Shown: one piece after another, positions 37,028-45,602 of the stretch
Layout of the letters: the number at the start of each line of letters is the position of its first letter
Position numbering within the stretch: the stretch's first letter is position 1
NCBI RefSeq assembly: GCF_000164135.1
Contig: NZ_GG770557.1
Span: forward strand, 100,785-164,784
Reading direction: 5' to 3'
DNA: 64,000 nt
Origin: Mycobacterium parascrofulaceum ATCC BAA-614
GTDB taxonomy: Bacteria; Actinomycetota; Actinomycetes; Mycobacteriales; Mycobacteriaceae
Translations under genes and position numbers: made by a program
Notes under the pieces: generated by a model
Databases searched by the model: none
What the model saw: only the letters and a program-made list of their open reading frames with translations
Told to the model about the DNA's origin: nothing

Positions 37028-38575
37028 ATGGCCGAAGCGCCGTCTAACGAGCGGATGATCGCCGGGGTCGCCGCCGCGGCCGTCGCGCTCGGGGTGGCCC
37101 AGTTGGTGGGCATCCCGTTTGGTGCGCGGGCTGATGCCCGTGCCGCGATCGGCTCAGCGGTCGTCGACCTGACGCCGGGCCCCATCAAAGAATGGGCGAT
37201 TCAAACCCTGGGCTCTCTGGACAAACTCTTCCTAGCCGTAGCCGTGCTCGTGGTGATCGCCGCGATCGCCGCAATCGCCGGGACCCTCGAGACCCGGCGC
37301 CGTCCGCTCGGCAGCGCCGCGATCGCCGCGGCCGGCGCGCTCGGGTGCGTCGCCGTGCTGTCGCGGCAGGGCGCGACGCCACTCGACACGATTCCCACCA
37401 TCGCGGGCACAGCCTGCGGGGTGGCGGCCCTGCGCCTGCTCACCCGCCGGTTCGAGCCCGGCCCGGGAGACCCTGAAGACACCGATGACCACGACAAACC
37501 AGAGGCGGACAGGCGAAGGTTAATCGTGCTGGGACTGCTCGGATTCGGCGTACTGAGCGGCGTGGCGGGTGCGGTCATCACGCGGTTGGTGCATTCGGTG
37601 GCCGCCGACCGCAACAGCTTCACGCTTCCCCGGCCGCGCTTGTCGGCGCCCCCGATACCGGCCGACGTGCAACCGAAAGGCGTTGCGCTGCCGAGCTTCG
37701 TCACTCCCAGCGCCGACTTCTACCGGGTGGACACAGCGCTCACCGTTCCCCAGCTCAGCCACGGCGACTGGCGTCTGCGCATCCACGGCATGGTGAACCG
37801 CGAAGCGACATACAGCCTCGCCGACCTCGCCGGCTTTGACGTCGTCGAAAAGGTAGTGACGCTAACCTGCGTATCCAATCCCGTTGGCGGCCCACTTATC
37901 TCGACCGGAATCTGGGCAGGCTACCGAGTGGCCGATCTGCTCGCGGCGGCCGGCGTGCACCCGGACGCCGACATGGCGCTCTCGACGTCGATCGACGGGT
38001 TCACCGCCGGCACACCGGTGGCTGCACTCACCGATGGCCGCGACGCGCTGCTCGCGGTCGCCCTCAACGGTCAGCCCCTGCCGATCGAACATGGCTATCC
38101 GGCCCGGCTGGTCGTGCCCGGGCTCTATGGGTACGTGTCGGCCACCAAGTGGGTCGTCGATCTGGAGCTGACCCGCTTCGACAAAGCAGAGGCGTACTGG
38201 ACGCGGCAGGGCTGGGCGCCGCGCGCACCCATCAAGACCGAGTCGCGGATCGATGTGCCGAAGGATGGTCAGCGGGTGCCGATCGGCCCCGTGGTGTTCG
38301 GCGGGGTCGCGTGGGCACAGAATCGTGGGGTGCGGGCCGTGGAAGTCCGCATCGACGACGGCGGGTGGCAGCCCGCCGAACAGGGCGCGAGTTACTCCAA
38401 CGAAACGTGGCGGCTGTGGAGCTTTCCCTGGGAGGCGAAAACCCCCGGGAGGCACACCATCACCGTGCGCGCCACCGACAACACCGGAGCCACCCAGACC
38501 GCCGATACGGCCGCCCCCGTCCCCGACGGCGCCACCGGCTGGCACACGGTCGACTTCACCGTGGCCGGGACGTGA
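37028..38575 (+). CDS. Membrane-anchored sulfite-oxidase-type molybdenum oxidoreductase (Rv0218-like)
   Basis: 515 aa. N-terminal membrane part with about four helices (residues about 10-28, 62-84, 95-112, and one at 158-182). Then an extracytoplasmic Moco-binding domain (about 215-400) with the molybdenum ligand Cys281 in LTCVSNPVGG, and a C-terminal dimerisation domain with WAQNRGVRAVEVRIDDG. The reaction is unknown; relatives reduce sulfoxides or oxidise sulfite. The ATG at 37028 is 16 bp after the ferredoxin stop, so the three genes are probably one operon. Confidence 0.87.
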   Translation: MAEAPSNERMIAGVAAAAVALGVAQLVGIPFGARADARAAIGSAVVDLTPGPIKEWAIQTLGSLDKLFLAVAVLVVIAAIAAIAGTLETRRRPLGSAAIAAAGALGCVAVLSRQGATPLDTIPTIAGTACGVAALRLLTRRFEPGPGDPEDTDDHDKPEADRRRLIVLGLLGFGVLSGVAGAVITRLVHSVAADRNSFTLPRPRLSAPPIPADVQPKGVALPSFVTPSADFYRVDTALTVPQLSHGDWRLRIHGMVNREATYSLADLAGFDVVEKVVTLTCVSNPVGGPLISTGIWAGYRVADLLAAAGVHPDADMALSTSIDGFTAGTPVAALTDGRDALLAVALNGQPLPIEHGYPARLVVPGLYGYVSATKWVVDLELTRFDKAEAYWTRQGWAPRAPIKTESRIDVPKDGQRVPIGPVVFGGVAWAQNRGVRAVEVRIDDGGWQPAEQGASYSNETWRLWSFPWEAKTPGRHTITVRATDNTGATQTADTAAPVPDGATGWHTVDFTVAGT

Positions 38576-38590
38576 CGCACCCTTCTCCCA

Positions 38591-38791
38591 CTACTTCGAC
38601 GAGAGTTTCCGCCAGCTGACCACCGCGATCACGGCGCCGACCAGCACGGTGATGGGGCCGATGACGGACCAGGTCGTGGTGTTGCTCATCGGGCTACCGC
38701 CAAGCACTCCGAATCCCTGAAGCGCCCAGATCAACCCGAACAACGCGAGGATCACACCGAACGCGCAGGTGGCGACGAATGTCCTTCTCAT
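38591..38791 (-). CDS. Small two-helix membrane protein
   Basis: 66 aa, with helix 1 at about residues 6-28 (FVATCAFGVILALFGLIWAL) and helix 2 at about 41-60 (WSVIGPITVLVGAVIAVVSW), ending in a basic tail. ATG 38791. Short hydrophobic proteins like this are often missed, but length, start and topology look genuine. Its stop converges on the molybdenum-protein stop (15 bp apart), and the TetR gene lies upstream on the same strand. Function unknown. Confidence 0.65.
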   Translation of the reverse strand: MRRTFVATCAFGVILALFGLIWALQGFGVLGGSPMSNTTTWSVIGPITVLVGAVIAVVSWRKLSSK

Positions 38792-38823
38792 ACGGGGATG
38801 CTACGCGGCCGACGCGATCACCG

Positions 38824-39405
38824 TCATCTGCGGGCCAGGGCATGCCACGCCAGGTCGACGATGGCCGCGCAATAGTCGTCGTCGATTGGAACGTCGGAAT
38901 ACAGGGCGCGAATGTTGAGCGGCGCCAGCAGGATCTGCACCGCGGCCAGGGTGTTGACGCCCTCGCGCAATTCGCCCCGATCCCTGGCCCGGTCCACCAC
39001 CGCGCGCATCGCGGCGAAATGCAGCCGCCAGAACCTCACTCGGGTGGCTTCGTCGTGCCCCCCGCGGCGGTCCATCACCAGCGCGCGCAGGAGAGAGCGG
39101 CCGAGTTCGCCGTTGATCTGATTGGTCACGTTACTGGCCAAGGCCAAGAGGTCGCCGCGCAGCGAGCCGGTGTCGGTTCCCGAGCTCACCTTCTCGACGT
39201 CGGCAAGCACGGCATCGACGATGAGTTGACGCCGATCTCCCCAGTACCGGTAGACCATCGCCGCGTCGAGGTGGTGACGCTCGGACAGGGCCTCGATGCT
39301 GAACCGCTCGACACCCCAACGGGTCAGCTCGTCGATTACCGCCGGCATCACCCGCGCCCAGACCTCCGCGGGCACGGATTCACGGATCGGATCAGACGGC
39401 TCCAT
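38824..39405 (-). CDS. TetR-family transcriptional regulator
   Basis: A 193-aa regulator. The N-terminal HTH lies at about residues 15-60 (FSIEALSERHHLDAAMVYRYW), followed by a C-terminal ligand-binding helical domain of TetR_C_33-like character (LLRALVMDRRGG). The start ATG 39405 follows the RNase H/phosphatase stop by 19 bp on the same strand, so it may be read with that chain. The target is unknown; the neighbouring small membrane protein or the P450 cluster are candidates. No clear palindromic operator was found in the 32-bp gap downstream. Confidence 0.87.
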   Translation of the reverse strand: MEPSDPIRESVPAEVWARVMPAVIDELTRWGVERFSIEALSERHHLDAAMVYRYWGDRRQLIVDAVLADVEKVSSGTDTGSLRGDLLALASNVTNQINGELGRSLLRALVMDRRGGHDEATRVRFWRLHFAAMRAVVDRARDRGELREGVNTLAAVQILLAPLNIRALYSDVPIDDDYCAAIVDLAWHALARR

Positions 39406-39424
39406 CGACGCCTCCTTACACCGG

Positions 39425-40519
39425 CTATAGGTACGCCGTCTGGTTCACCAGCCGCACGGAAGACGCTCCGTCGGAATAGAACTCGGCGATGCTCAGCGAC
39501 GCCAGGTCGAGGTGCAGGCGGTAGAGGATGCCCGGGCCCGCCTCCAGCGCCAGCCGGAGCAGCATCTTGATCGGCGTCACGTGCGAGACCACCAGCACCG
39601 TCGTGCCCTGGTGCGCGGCGACGATCCGTTCGCGGGCCGCGACGACGCGATCGAGCACGTCGTCGAAGCTCTCCCCGCCCGGCGGCGTCGTGCCGGTGTC
39701 GCGCAGCCAGCGGCCGTGCAACTCCGGGTCCCGCTCGGCGGCCTCGCCGAACGTCAGCCCCTCCCAGGCCCCGAAATCGGTCTCGATCAGGTCGTCGTCG
39801 ACCGTCACGTCCAGCCCGAGCGCCTTGGCCGCCCGGGCCGCGGTGTCGTAGGCCCGCTGCAGCGGCGAGGCGAACACCGCCGAGATCCCGCCGCGCTGCG
39901 CCAGATAACGCGCCGCGGCGTCGGCCTGCCGGCGCCCCACCTCGGTGAGCGCCGGGTTGCCGCGGCCCGAATACCGGCGCTGCACCGACAGCTCGGTCTG
40001 CCCGTGCCGGAGCAACAGCAGCCTGGTCGGGGTGCCGCGCGCACCGGTCCAGCCGGGCGCCTGCGGCGAAGGCGCCGCGGCTTCCGCGGGACGCTCGGCC
40101 TCCACCGGGTCGCCGGCCGCGGCGGCGTCCATCGCCTCGTTGGCCAACCGGTCGGCGTAGGAGTTGCGGTCCCGCGGAATCCACGTGTAGCTGATCCGGT
40201 CGAACCGCGCCGCCAGCTTCCGGGCCTGCCCGTGCAACTCCACCAGGTCGGGGTGCTTGACCTTCCACCGCCCCGACATCTGCTCCACCAACAGCTTGGA
40301 ATCCAGGAAGACCGCGGCCTCGGTGGCGCCGACCCGCAGGGCGTCGTCCAAACCGGCCAGCAGGCCCCGGTACTCGGCCACGTTGTTGGTGGCGTGGCCG
40401 ATGGCCTGCTTCGTCTCCGCCAGCGCCGTCGAGCGGTCCTCGGCCCACACCACCGCGCCGTACCCGGCCGGACCGGGATTGCCGCGCGACCCGCCGTCGG
40501 CCTCGATCACCACCTTCAC
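39425..40519 (-). CDS. RNase HI fused to histidine phosphatase (Rv2228c-like)
   Basis: 364 residues, the same as Rv2228c. Residues 1-130 are RNase HI with acidic catalytic residues in EADGGSRGN, VAEYRGL, DSKLLVEQ and RNSYADRLANEAMD. Residues about 165-364 are a phosphoglycerate-mutase-like phosphatase with LLRHGQTEL and the distal His in VSHVTPIK. The phosphatase half is described as CobC-like (alpha-ribazole phosphatase) and fits the cobalamin-type gene cobC in this chain. The start GTG 40519 overlaps the upstream stop (GTGA). Confidence 0.95.
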   Translation of the reverse strand: MKVVIEADGGSRGNPGPAGYGAVVWAEDRSTALAETKQAIGHATNNVAEYRGLLAGLDDALRVGATEAAVFLDSKLLVEQMSGRWKVKHPDLVELHGQARKLAARFDRISYTWIPRDRNSYADRLANEAMDAAAAGDPVEAERPAEAAAPSPQAPGWTGARGTPTRLLLLRHGQTELSVQRRYSGRGNPALTEVGRRQADAAARYLAQRGGISAVFASPLQRAYDTAARAAKALGLDVTVDDDLIETDFGAWEGLTFGEAAERDPELHGRWLRDTGTTPPGGESFDDVLDRVVAARERIVAAHQGTTVLVVSHVTPIKMLLRLALEAGPGILYRLHLDLASLSIAEFYSDGASSVRLVNQTAYL

Positions 40520-41253
40520 TGATCAAACCCCTTGACCCGCAACAGGATCGCGCCACACTCCGGGCATCGCACCACGTCGTCCTCCGCGGCGGCGGAGATG
40601 CGCGACATTTCGCCGCGGTCGATCTCCAGGCGGCAGGCGCCGCACCGGCGCCCCAGCAACGGCCCGGCGCCCGGTCCTCCCCCGGCCCGTTGCCGTTCGT
40701 ACAGCGCGGACAGCGCGGGATCCAGCGCCGCGCTCAGCGTTTCGCGCCGCGCGGAATGGGCCTGGCGGGCCTCGTCGATTTCGGTGAGCGCGTCGTCGAG
40801 AGCCTTTCTGGCGCCGGCCAATTCGGCCTCCAGCGCCTCGACCTTGCCCTGCGCGTCATCCAGTTGGGACTGCAGCTCCTCGCGGCGCTCCAGCACGTCC
40901 AGCAGCGAATCCTCCAGGGAGGCCTGGCGCCGCGTCAGGGTCTCCAGCTCGTGCTGCAGATCCGAGAGCTGCTTGGCGTCGGCGGCGCCCGACTCCAGCA
41001 GGGACCGATCGCGGTCCTCGCGCTGGCGCACCGACTCGATCTCGGACTCGAACCGCGACACCTGACCGTCGATGTCCTCCAACGCGATCCGGACGGCGCC
41101 CACGCGGTCGGCCGCGGCGGTGAGTTCGTCGCGCACCCGCTCGTAGGCCTGTTGCTCCGCCAGGTGGCCGGCCCGGTGCGTGATGCGCGACAGCTCCGCA
41201 TCCAGCTGCGACAGCTCGAGCAGCGAACGCTGCTGAGCGACTTCGGCCTTCAT
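40516..41253 (-). CDS. Coiled-coil protein with C-terminal zinc ribbon (Rv2229c-like)
   Basis: 245 aa: a long antiparallel coiled coil over about residues 8-185 (heptads rich in Leu/Glu/Arg), then a C4 zinc ribbon with CGAC and CPEC. The family (CT398-like) is proposed to link nucleic acid or membrane processes; the function is unproven. The ATG at 41253 matches the M. tuberculosis length; a GTG one codon earlier overlaps the Nif3-like stop. It lies between Nif3-like and RNase H genes in the overlapping chain, a conserved actinobacterial order. Confidence 0.92.
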   Translation of the reverse strand: MKAEVAQQRSLLELSQLDAELSRITHRAGHLAEQQAYERVRDELTAAADRVGAVRIALEDIDGQVSRFESEIESVRQREDRDRSLLESGAADAKQLSDLQHELETLTRRQASLEDSLLDVLERREELQSQLDDAQGKVEALEAELAGARKALDDALTEIDEARQAHSARRETLSAALDPALSALYERQRAGGGPGAGPLLGRRCGACRLEIDRGEMSRISAAAEDDVVRCPECGAILLRVKGFDQ

Positions 41254-42398
41254 CACGCCTCACCCCCGGTCTCGTCGCTGCACCCACCCATGTTCCATGG
41301 GTCGGTGCGAATCGTGCACACCCGGACCGGCAGCGCCGCACCGAAACGGGACCGCAGCAGGTCGGCGGCCTGGTCGCACCAGGGAAACTCGCTCGCCCAG
41401 TGCGCCACGTCGACCAGCGCCACCCCGGAGGCCCGCCGATGCTCGTCGGCCGGGTGGTGCCGCAGGTCCGCCGTGACGTAGGCCTGCACGCCCGCGCCGG
41501 CCGCGGTCGCGAGCAGCGAGTCGCCCGCACCGCCGCAGACGGCCACCCGCGACACCGGCATGTCGGGGTCGCCCGACGCGCGGACGCCCCACGCCGTCCG
41601 CGGCAGCGCGGCATCGACGCGCGACACGAAGTCGCGCAGCGGTTCGGGCCGCGGCAGGGCGCCGATGCGGCCCAGCCCGGCGTCCCCGGGCGGGGGCAGC
41701 AACGCCAAGACGTCGAACGCGGGTTCCTCGTAGGGATGGGCGGCGCGCATCGCCGCCAGCACGGCCGCCCGGATCCGCGCGGGCGCGACCACCTCGAACC
41801 GGTCCTCGGCCACCTGCTCGACGGTGCCGACGCTGCCGACCGCGGGCGTCGCCCCCTCGTGCGGCAGGAACTGCCCGATGCCGCTGACGCTCCAGCTGCA
41901 GTGCGAATAGTCGCCGATGTGCCCGGCGCCGGCCCCGAACATCGCCGCCTGCACCGCTTGCGCGTTCTCGCGCGGCACGTAGACCACCCACTTGTCCAGG
42001 TCGGGCGCGACCGTTCGCGGCTCGAGGGCCGCCTCCACGGTGAGGCCGAGCGCGTGCGCCAGCGCGTCCGACACCCCCGGCGACGCCGAGTCGGCGTTGG
42101 TGTGCGCGGTGAACAACGAACGGCCCGTTCGGATCAGGCGGTGCACCAGCGCGCCCTTGGGCGTGCTGGCCGCCACCCTGTCGACCCCACGCAACAGCAG
42201 CGGGTGATGGGCCAGCAGCAGGCCGCCCGCGGGAACTTCGTCGACGACGGCGGGCGTCGCGTCGACCGCGACGGTCACCGACTCCACCGCGTCGTCGGGG
42301 TCGCCGCACACCAGGCCCACCGAGTCCCACGGTTCGGCCAGCCGCGGCGGGTAGGCCTCGTCCAGCACGCCGATGACGTCGGCGAGTCGCACGCTCAC
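41253..42398 (-). CDS. Nif3-like dinuclear metal centre protein (Rv2230c-like)
   Basis: 381-aa member of the NIF3/DUF34 family, related to GTP cyclohydrolase I type 2. Metal-binding segments are [22 protein letters not shown] and [11 protein letters not shown] with the late VDVAHWASE. An inserted middle domain of about 100 residues ([14 protein letters not shown] and on) is typical of the longer bacterial form. The true activity is unknown. The start GTG 42398 overlaps the cobC stop (GTGA); a longer frame to 42437 is not supported. Confidence 0.93.
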   Translation of the reverse strand: MSVRLADVIGVLDEAYPPRLAEPWDSVGLVCGDPDDAVESVTVAVDATPAVVDEVPAGGLLLAHHPLLLRGVDRVAASTPKGALVHRLIRTGRSLFTAHTNADSASPGVSDALAHALGLTVEAALEPRTVAPDLDKWVVYVPRENAQAVQAAMFGAGAGHIGDYSHCSWSVSGIGQFLPHEGATPAVGSVGTVEQVAEDRFEVVAPARIRAAVLAAMRAAHPYEEPAFDVLALLPPPGDAGLGRIGALPRPEPLRDFVSRVDAALPRTAWGVRASGDPDMPVSRVAVCGGAGDSLLATAAGAGVQAYVTADLRHHPADEHRRASGVALVDVAHWASEFPWCDQAADLLRSRFGAALPVRVCTIRTDPWNMGGCSDETGGEA

Positions 42399-43423
42399 GG
42401 GCACACCTCCGCGATGGCCTGCACCAGCAGCGGCCACTCCCGGCGCACCGCGGCCCGCAGGTAGCTCTCGTCCAGGCCGACGAACGTATCACAGCGGCGG
42501 ATGGCAATCTCCTTGTCCCGCAAACTCTTTCGGATTATCTCGGCACCCGGCATGCGGAACAGCACGAACGGCGCCCGGCCGTCGACCACCTCGGCGCCCA
42601 CCGACGTCAGGCCGGCCACCATCTCGGCGCGCAACTCCGCCAGCCGCACCGCACCGGCCGCCGCCTCGGCGACGGCCTGCCGGCCGCAGCACGCCGCGAT
42701 GGCGGTCAGCTGCAGCGTGCCCACCGGCCAATGCGCCCGCTGGGCGGTCAGCCGGGCCAGCACCTCCGGCGAGCCCAGGGCGTAACCCACCCGCAATCCC
42801 GCCAGCGCCCACGTCTTGGTCAGGCTGCGCAGCACCAGCACGTCAGGCAGCGAATCACCGGCCAGCGAGTCCGGTTCGCCCGGAATCGAATCGGCGAACG
42901 CCTCGTCGACCACCAGGATGCGGCCGGGGCGGCGCAGCGCGAGGAGCTGCTCGCGGGTGTGCACCACCGCGGTGGGGTTGGTCGGGTTGCCGACCACGAC
43001 CAGGTCGGCGTCGTCGGGAACGGCCACCCCGTCCAGGCCGAACGGCGATTCGAGGACGACGTGGTGCACCGGCACCCCGGCGGCGGTCAGCGCGTCCGCC
43101 GGCTCGGTGAACGACGGCGCGACGACCGCAGCCCGGGCGGGGCGCAGGTTGCTCAGCAAGGCGAACCCCTCGGCGGCCCCGGCCAGGGGCAGCACCTCGT
43201 GGCGGGCCCGGCCGTGCCGCGCGGCGACGGCGTCCTGCGCCGCGCGCACGTCCTGGGCGCTCGGGTAGTGCGCCAGGTCCGGCAACCGGGCGGCCAGCCG
43301 CCCCACCAGCCACTCGGTGGGTTGCGCGTGCCGAACGTTGACGGCGAAATCCAGCATCCCGGGTGCGACGGCCTGATCGCCGTGATAGCGCACCGCAGGC
43401 GGGCTCAGGTTCAGACTCGCCAT
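42395..43423 (-). CDS. cobC: Aminotransferase, CobC-type (threonine-phosphate decarboxylase-like)
   Basis: 342-aa fold-type I PLP protein. The pyridoxal lysine lies in [16 protein letters not shown] at about residues 205-220. Family features NPTNPT and the aspartate in VVDEAFAD are present. The M. tuberculosis orthologue (Rv2231c) is annotated cobC, for making the aminopropanol linker of cobalamin, but some work suggests histidinol-phosphate aminotransferase-like activity, so the substrate is open. ATG 43423. It heads a four-gene chain with 4-nt or shorter overlaps and is divergent from ptkA across 83 bp. Confidence 0.88.
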   Translation of the reverse strand: MASLNLSPPAVRYHGDQAVAPGMLDFAVNVRHAQPTEWLVGRLAARLPDLAHYPSAQDVRAAQDAVAARHGRARHEVLPLAGAAEGFALLSNLRPARAAVVAPSFTEPADALTAAGVPVHHVVLESPFGLDGVAVPDDADLVVVGNPTNPTAVVHTREQLLALRRPGRILVVDEAFADSIPGEPDSLAGDSLPDVLVLRSLTKTWALAGLRVGYALGSPEVLARLTAQRAHWPVGTLQLTAIAACCGRQAVAEAAAGAVRLAELRAEMVAGLTSVGAEVVDGRAPFVLFRMPGAEIIRKSLRDKEIAIRRCDTFVGLDESYLRAAVRREWPLLVQAIAEVCP

Positions 43424-43506
43424 CCGAGAAACACTAGTGGGCCGCTTGGGGGCGTGACATCGACACCGTCACACCCGGCCGCGGCCCCATCGAGGACAAT
43501 GGTGAG

Positions 43507-44220
43507 GTGACAGGGACTACCTCGGCGGATCGCCCCGCCTCCGGCGCCGAAGCGGCGTCGTCGCGCGCCGCGGCGCAGCTGGTGATCTTCGACCTCGACG
43601 GCACGCTCACCGATTCGGCCGAGGGGATCGTCGCCAGCTTCCTGCACGCGCTCGACCACGTCGGCGTCGCGGTGCCCGACGGCGATCTGGTGGCCCGGAT
43701 CGTGGGCCCGCCGATGGACGACACCTTCCGCACCATGCTGGGCGAGGGCGCCGAGCAGGCGATCGCGGCCTTCCGCGCCGAATATGGCAGCCGGGGCTGG
43801 GCGATGAACACGCTGTTCGACGGCATCGAGCCGCTGCTGGCCGACCTAGAAGCCGCGGGCGTGCGGCTGGCCGTGGCCACCTCGAAGCTGGAGCCGACGG
43901 CGCGGCGGATCCTCGCCCACTTCGGGCTCGATCGGCACTTCGAGGTGATCGCCGGGGCCAGCCCCGACGGCTCGCGCAGGACCAAGGTCGAGGTGCTGGC
44001 GCACGCGCTGGAGCAGCTGCGGCCGCTGCCCGAGCGGGTGCTCATGGTCGGCGACCGCAGCCACGACGTGCACGGCGCGGCCGCCCACGGCATCGACACC
44101 GTGGTGGTGGGCTGGGGCTACGGGCGGGCCGACTTCCCCGACGGCGCGGCGGCCGCCGGGAGCACGGCCGTGACGCACGCCGCGACCGTCGACGAACTGC
44201 GGGCGGTGCTGGGTGTCTGA
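43507..44220 (+). CDS. ptkA: HAD-family protein tyrosine kinase PtkA
   Basis: 237-residue HAD-fold protein with the nucleophile motif FDLDGTLTDS at residues about 28-37, later TSKLEPT and GDRSHDVHGA. In M. tuberculosis PtkA (Rv2232, about 291 aa) autophosphorylates on tyrosine and phosphorylates PtpA. Its roughly 80-residue disordered N-terminus contacts PtpA. Here only about 24 residues precede the HAD domain and no upstream in-frame start exists. The start is GTG 43507. It overlaps ptpA by 8 nt. Confidence 0.88.
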   Translation: MTGTTSADRPASGAEAASSRAAAQLVIFDLDGTLTDSAEGIVASFLHALDHVGVAVPDGDLVARIVGPPMDDTFRTMLGEGAEQAIAAFRAEYGSRGWAMNTLFDGIEPLLADLEAAGVRLAVATSKLEPTARRILAHFGLDRHFEVIAGASPDGSRRTKVEVLAHALEQLRPLPERVLMVGDRSHDVHGAAAHGIDTVVVGWGYGRADFPDGAAAAGSTAVTHAATVDELRAVLGV

Positions 44221-44767
44221 GCAAGGGCCGAATGCGCCACTCCTCAGCGGGCCGTCGGACGGCCCGCATCGTCGTCGGCGCGAGCAGCTGCACATCACGT
44301 TCGTCTGCACGGGGAACATCTGCCGGTCGGTGATGGCCGAGAAGATGTTCGCCGACCAGCTCCGGTGCCGCGGCCTGGCGGACGCGGTGCGGGTGACCAG
44401 CGCCGGCACCGGCAACTGGCACGTCGGCCAGTGCGCCGACGACCGGGCGACCGATGTCCTGCGCGCCCACGGCTACCCCACCGAGCACCGGGCCGCGCAG
44501 GTCGACGCCGACCACCTGGCGGCCGACCTGGTGGTGGCGTTGGGCCGCAACCATCTTCGGATGCTGCACCAGCTGGGCGTCGACGAGGAGCGGGTGCGGA
44601 TGTTGCGGTCCTTCGACCCGCGTTCGGGCGCCCACGCCCTCGACGTCGAGGACCCGTACTACGGCGACGCGCAGGACTTCGAGGACGTCTTCACCGTCAT
44701 CGAGGCCTCGCTGCCCGGCCTGCACGACTGGGTCGACGATCGGCTCGGCCGGAACGGATCCGGTTGA
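44213..44767 (+). CDS. ptpA: Low-molecular-weight protein tyrosine phosphatase PtpA
   Basis: 184 aa. The phosphate loop CTGNICRS holds Cys32 and Arg38, and the general acid Asp147 lies in DVEDPYYG. In M. tuberculosis the secreted orthologue dephosphorylates host VPS33B. Two oddities are seen: about 21 extra residues lie between MSEQ and LHITFVC, including HRRRREQ, compared with the short M. tuberculosis start; and the residue after CRS, normally Pro in this family, is Val40. The start is GTG 44213, inside the end of ptkA. Confidence 0.9.
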   Translation: MSEQGPNAPLLSGPSDGPHRRRREQLHITFVCTGNICRSVMAEKMFADQLRCRGLADAVRVTSAGTGNWHVGQCADDRATDVLRAHGYPTEHRAAQVDADHLAADLVVALGRNHLRMLHQLGVDEERVRMLRSFDPRSGAHALDVEDPYYGDAQDFEDVFTVIEASLPGLHDWVDDRLGRNGSG

Positions 44768-44768
44768 C

Positions 44769-45602
44769 ATGCGTCGGCTGGCGTTCCTGCTGCGGCCCGG
44801 CTGGATAGCCCTGGGCCTGGTGGTCGTCGCCTTCACCTACCTGTGCTTCACGGTGCTCGCACCCTGGCAGCTGGGCAAGCACAACCGGACGTCGCGGGAG
44901 AACCGGCAGATCGAATACTCCCTCAACACCGCGCCCGTTCCGCTGAAAACGCTACTGCTGCAGCAGGATTCGTCGGCGCCGGACGCGCAGTGGCGCCGCG
45001 TGACGGCCACCGGGCACTACCTGCCCGACGTGCAGGTGCTGGCCCGGCTGCGGGTGATCGAGGGCAAGCCGGCGTTCGAGGTGCTGGCTCCGTTCGTCGT
45101 CGACGCCGGCCCCACCGTCCTCGTCGACCGGGGTTACGTGCGGCCCGACCAGGGCTCCCACGTCCCGCCGATCCCCCGCCCGCCCGGCGGCACGGTCACC
45201 ATCACCGCGCGGCTGCGCGACTCCCAGGCCGTCGCCGCCGGCAAGGACCCCTTCACCCAGGACGGCGTGCAGCAGGTGTATTCGATCAGCACCGCGCAGG
45301 TCGCCGCGCTGACGAAGGTGCCGCTGGCCGGGTCGTATCTCCAGTTGGTCGAGGACCAGCCCGGCGGGCTGGGCGTGATCGGCGTGCCGCAACTGGACGC
45401 CGGGCCGTTCCTGTCGTACGGCATCCAGTGGATTTCCTTCGGCATCGTCGCCCCGCTGGGGCTGGGCTACTTCGTGTATTCCGAGATCCGCGCCCGCCGC
45501 CGGGAAAAGGAACGGCAGGCCGAGACCGCGGCCCCCGAGGCGCCCGCGCCCCCCAAGACGGTCGAGGCCAAACTCGCCGACCGCTACGGCCGCCACCGGT
45601 AG
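44769..45602 (+). CDS. SURF1-family membrane protein (Rv2235-like)
   Basis: 277 aa with an N-terminal helix (about residues 8-33), an extracytoplasmic domain containing WRRVTATGHYLPD and VLVDRGYV, and a C-terminal helix (about 218-240), the SURF1 topology. SURF1 helps assemble cytochrome c oxidase. The C-terminus is basic, then Ala/Glu/Pro-rich. The ATG at 44769 comes 1 bp after the ptpA stop, so it is in the same transcript. Its 3-prime end overlaps cobD by 19 nt on the opposite strand. Confidence 0.92.
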   Translation: MRRLAFLLRPGWIALGLVVVAFTYLCFTVLAPWQLGKHNRTSRENRQIEYSLNTAPVPLKTLLLQQDSSAPDAQWRRVTATGHYLPDVQVLARLRVIEGKPAFEVLAPFVVDAGPTVLVDRGYVRPDQGSHVPPIPRPPGGTVTITARLRDSQAVAAGKDPFTQDGVQQVYSISTAQVAALTKVPLAGSYLQLVEDQPGGLGVIGVPQLDAGPFLSYGIQWISFGIVAPLGLGYFVYSEIRARRREKERQAETAAPEAPAPPKTVEAKLADRYGRHR

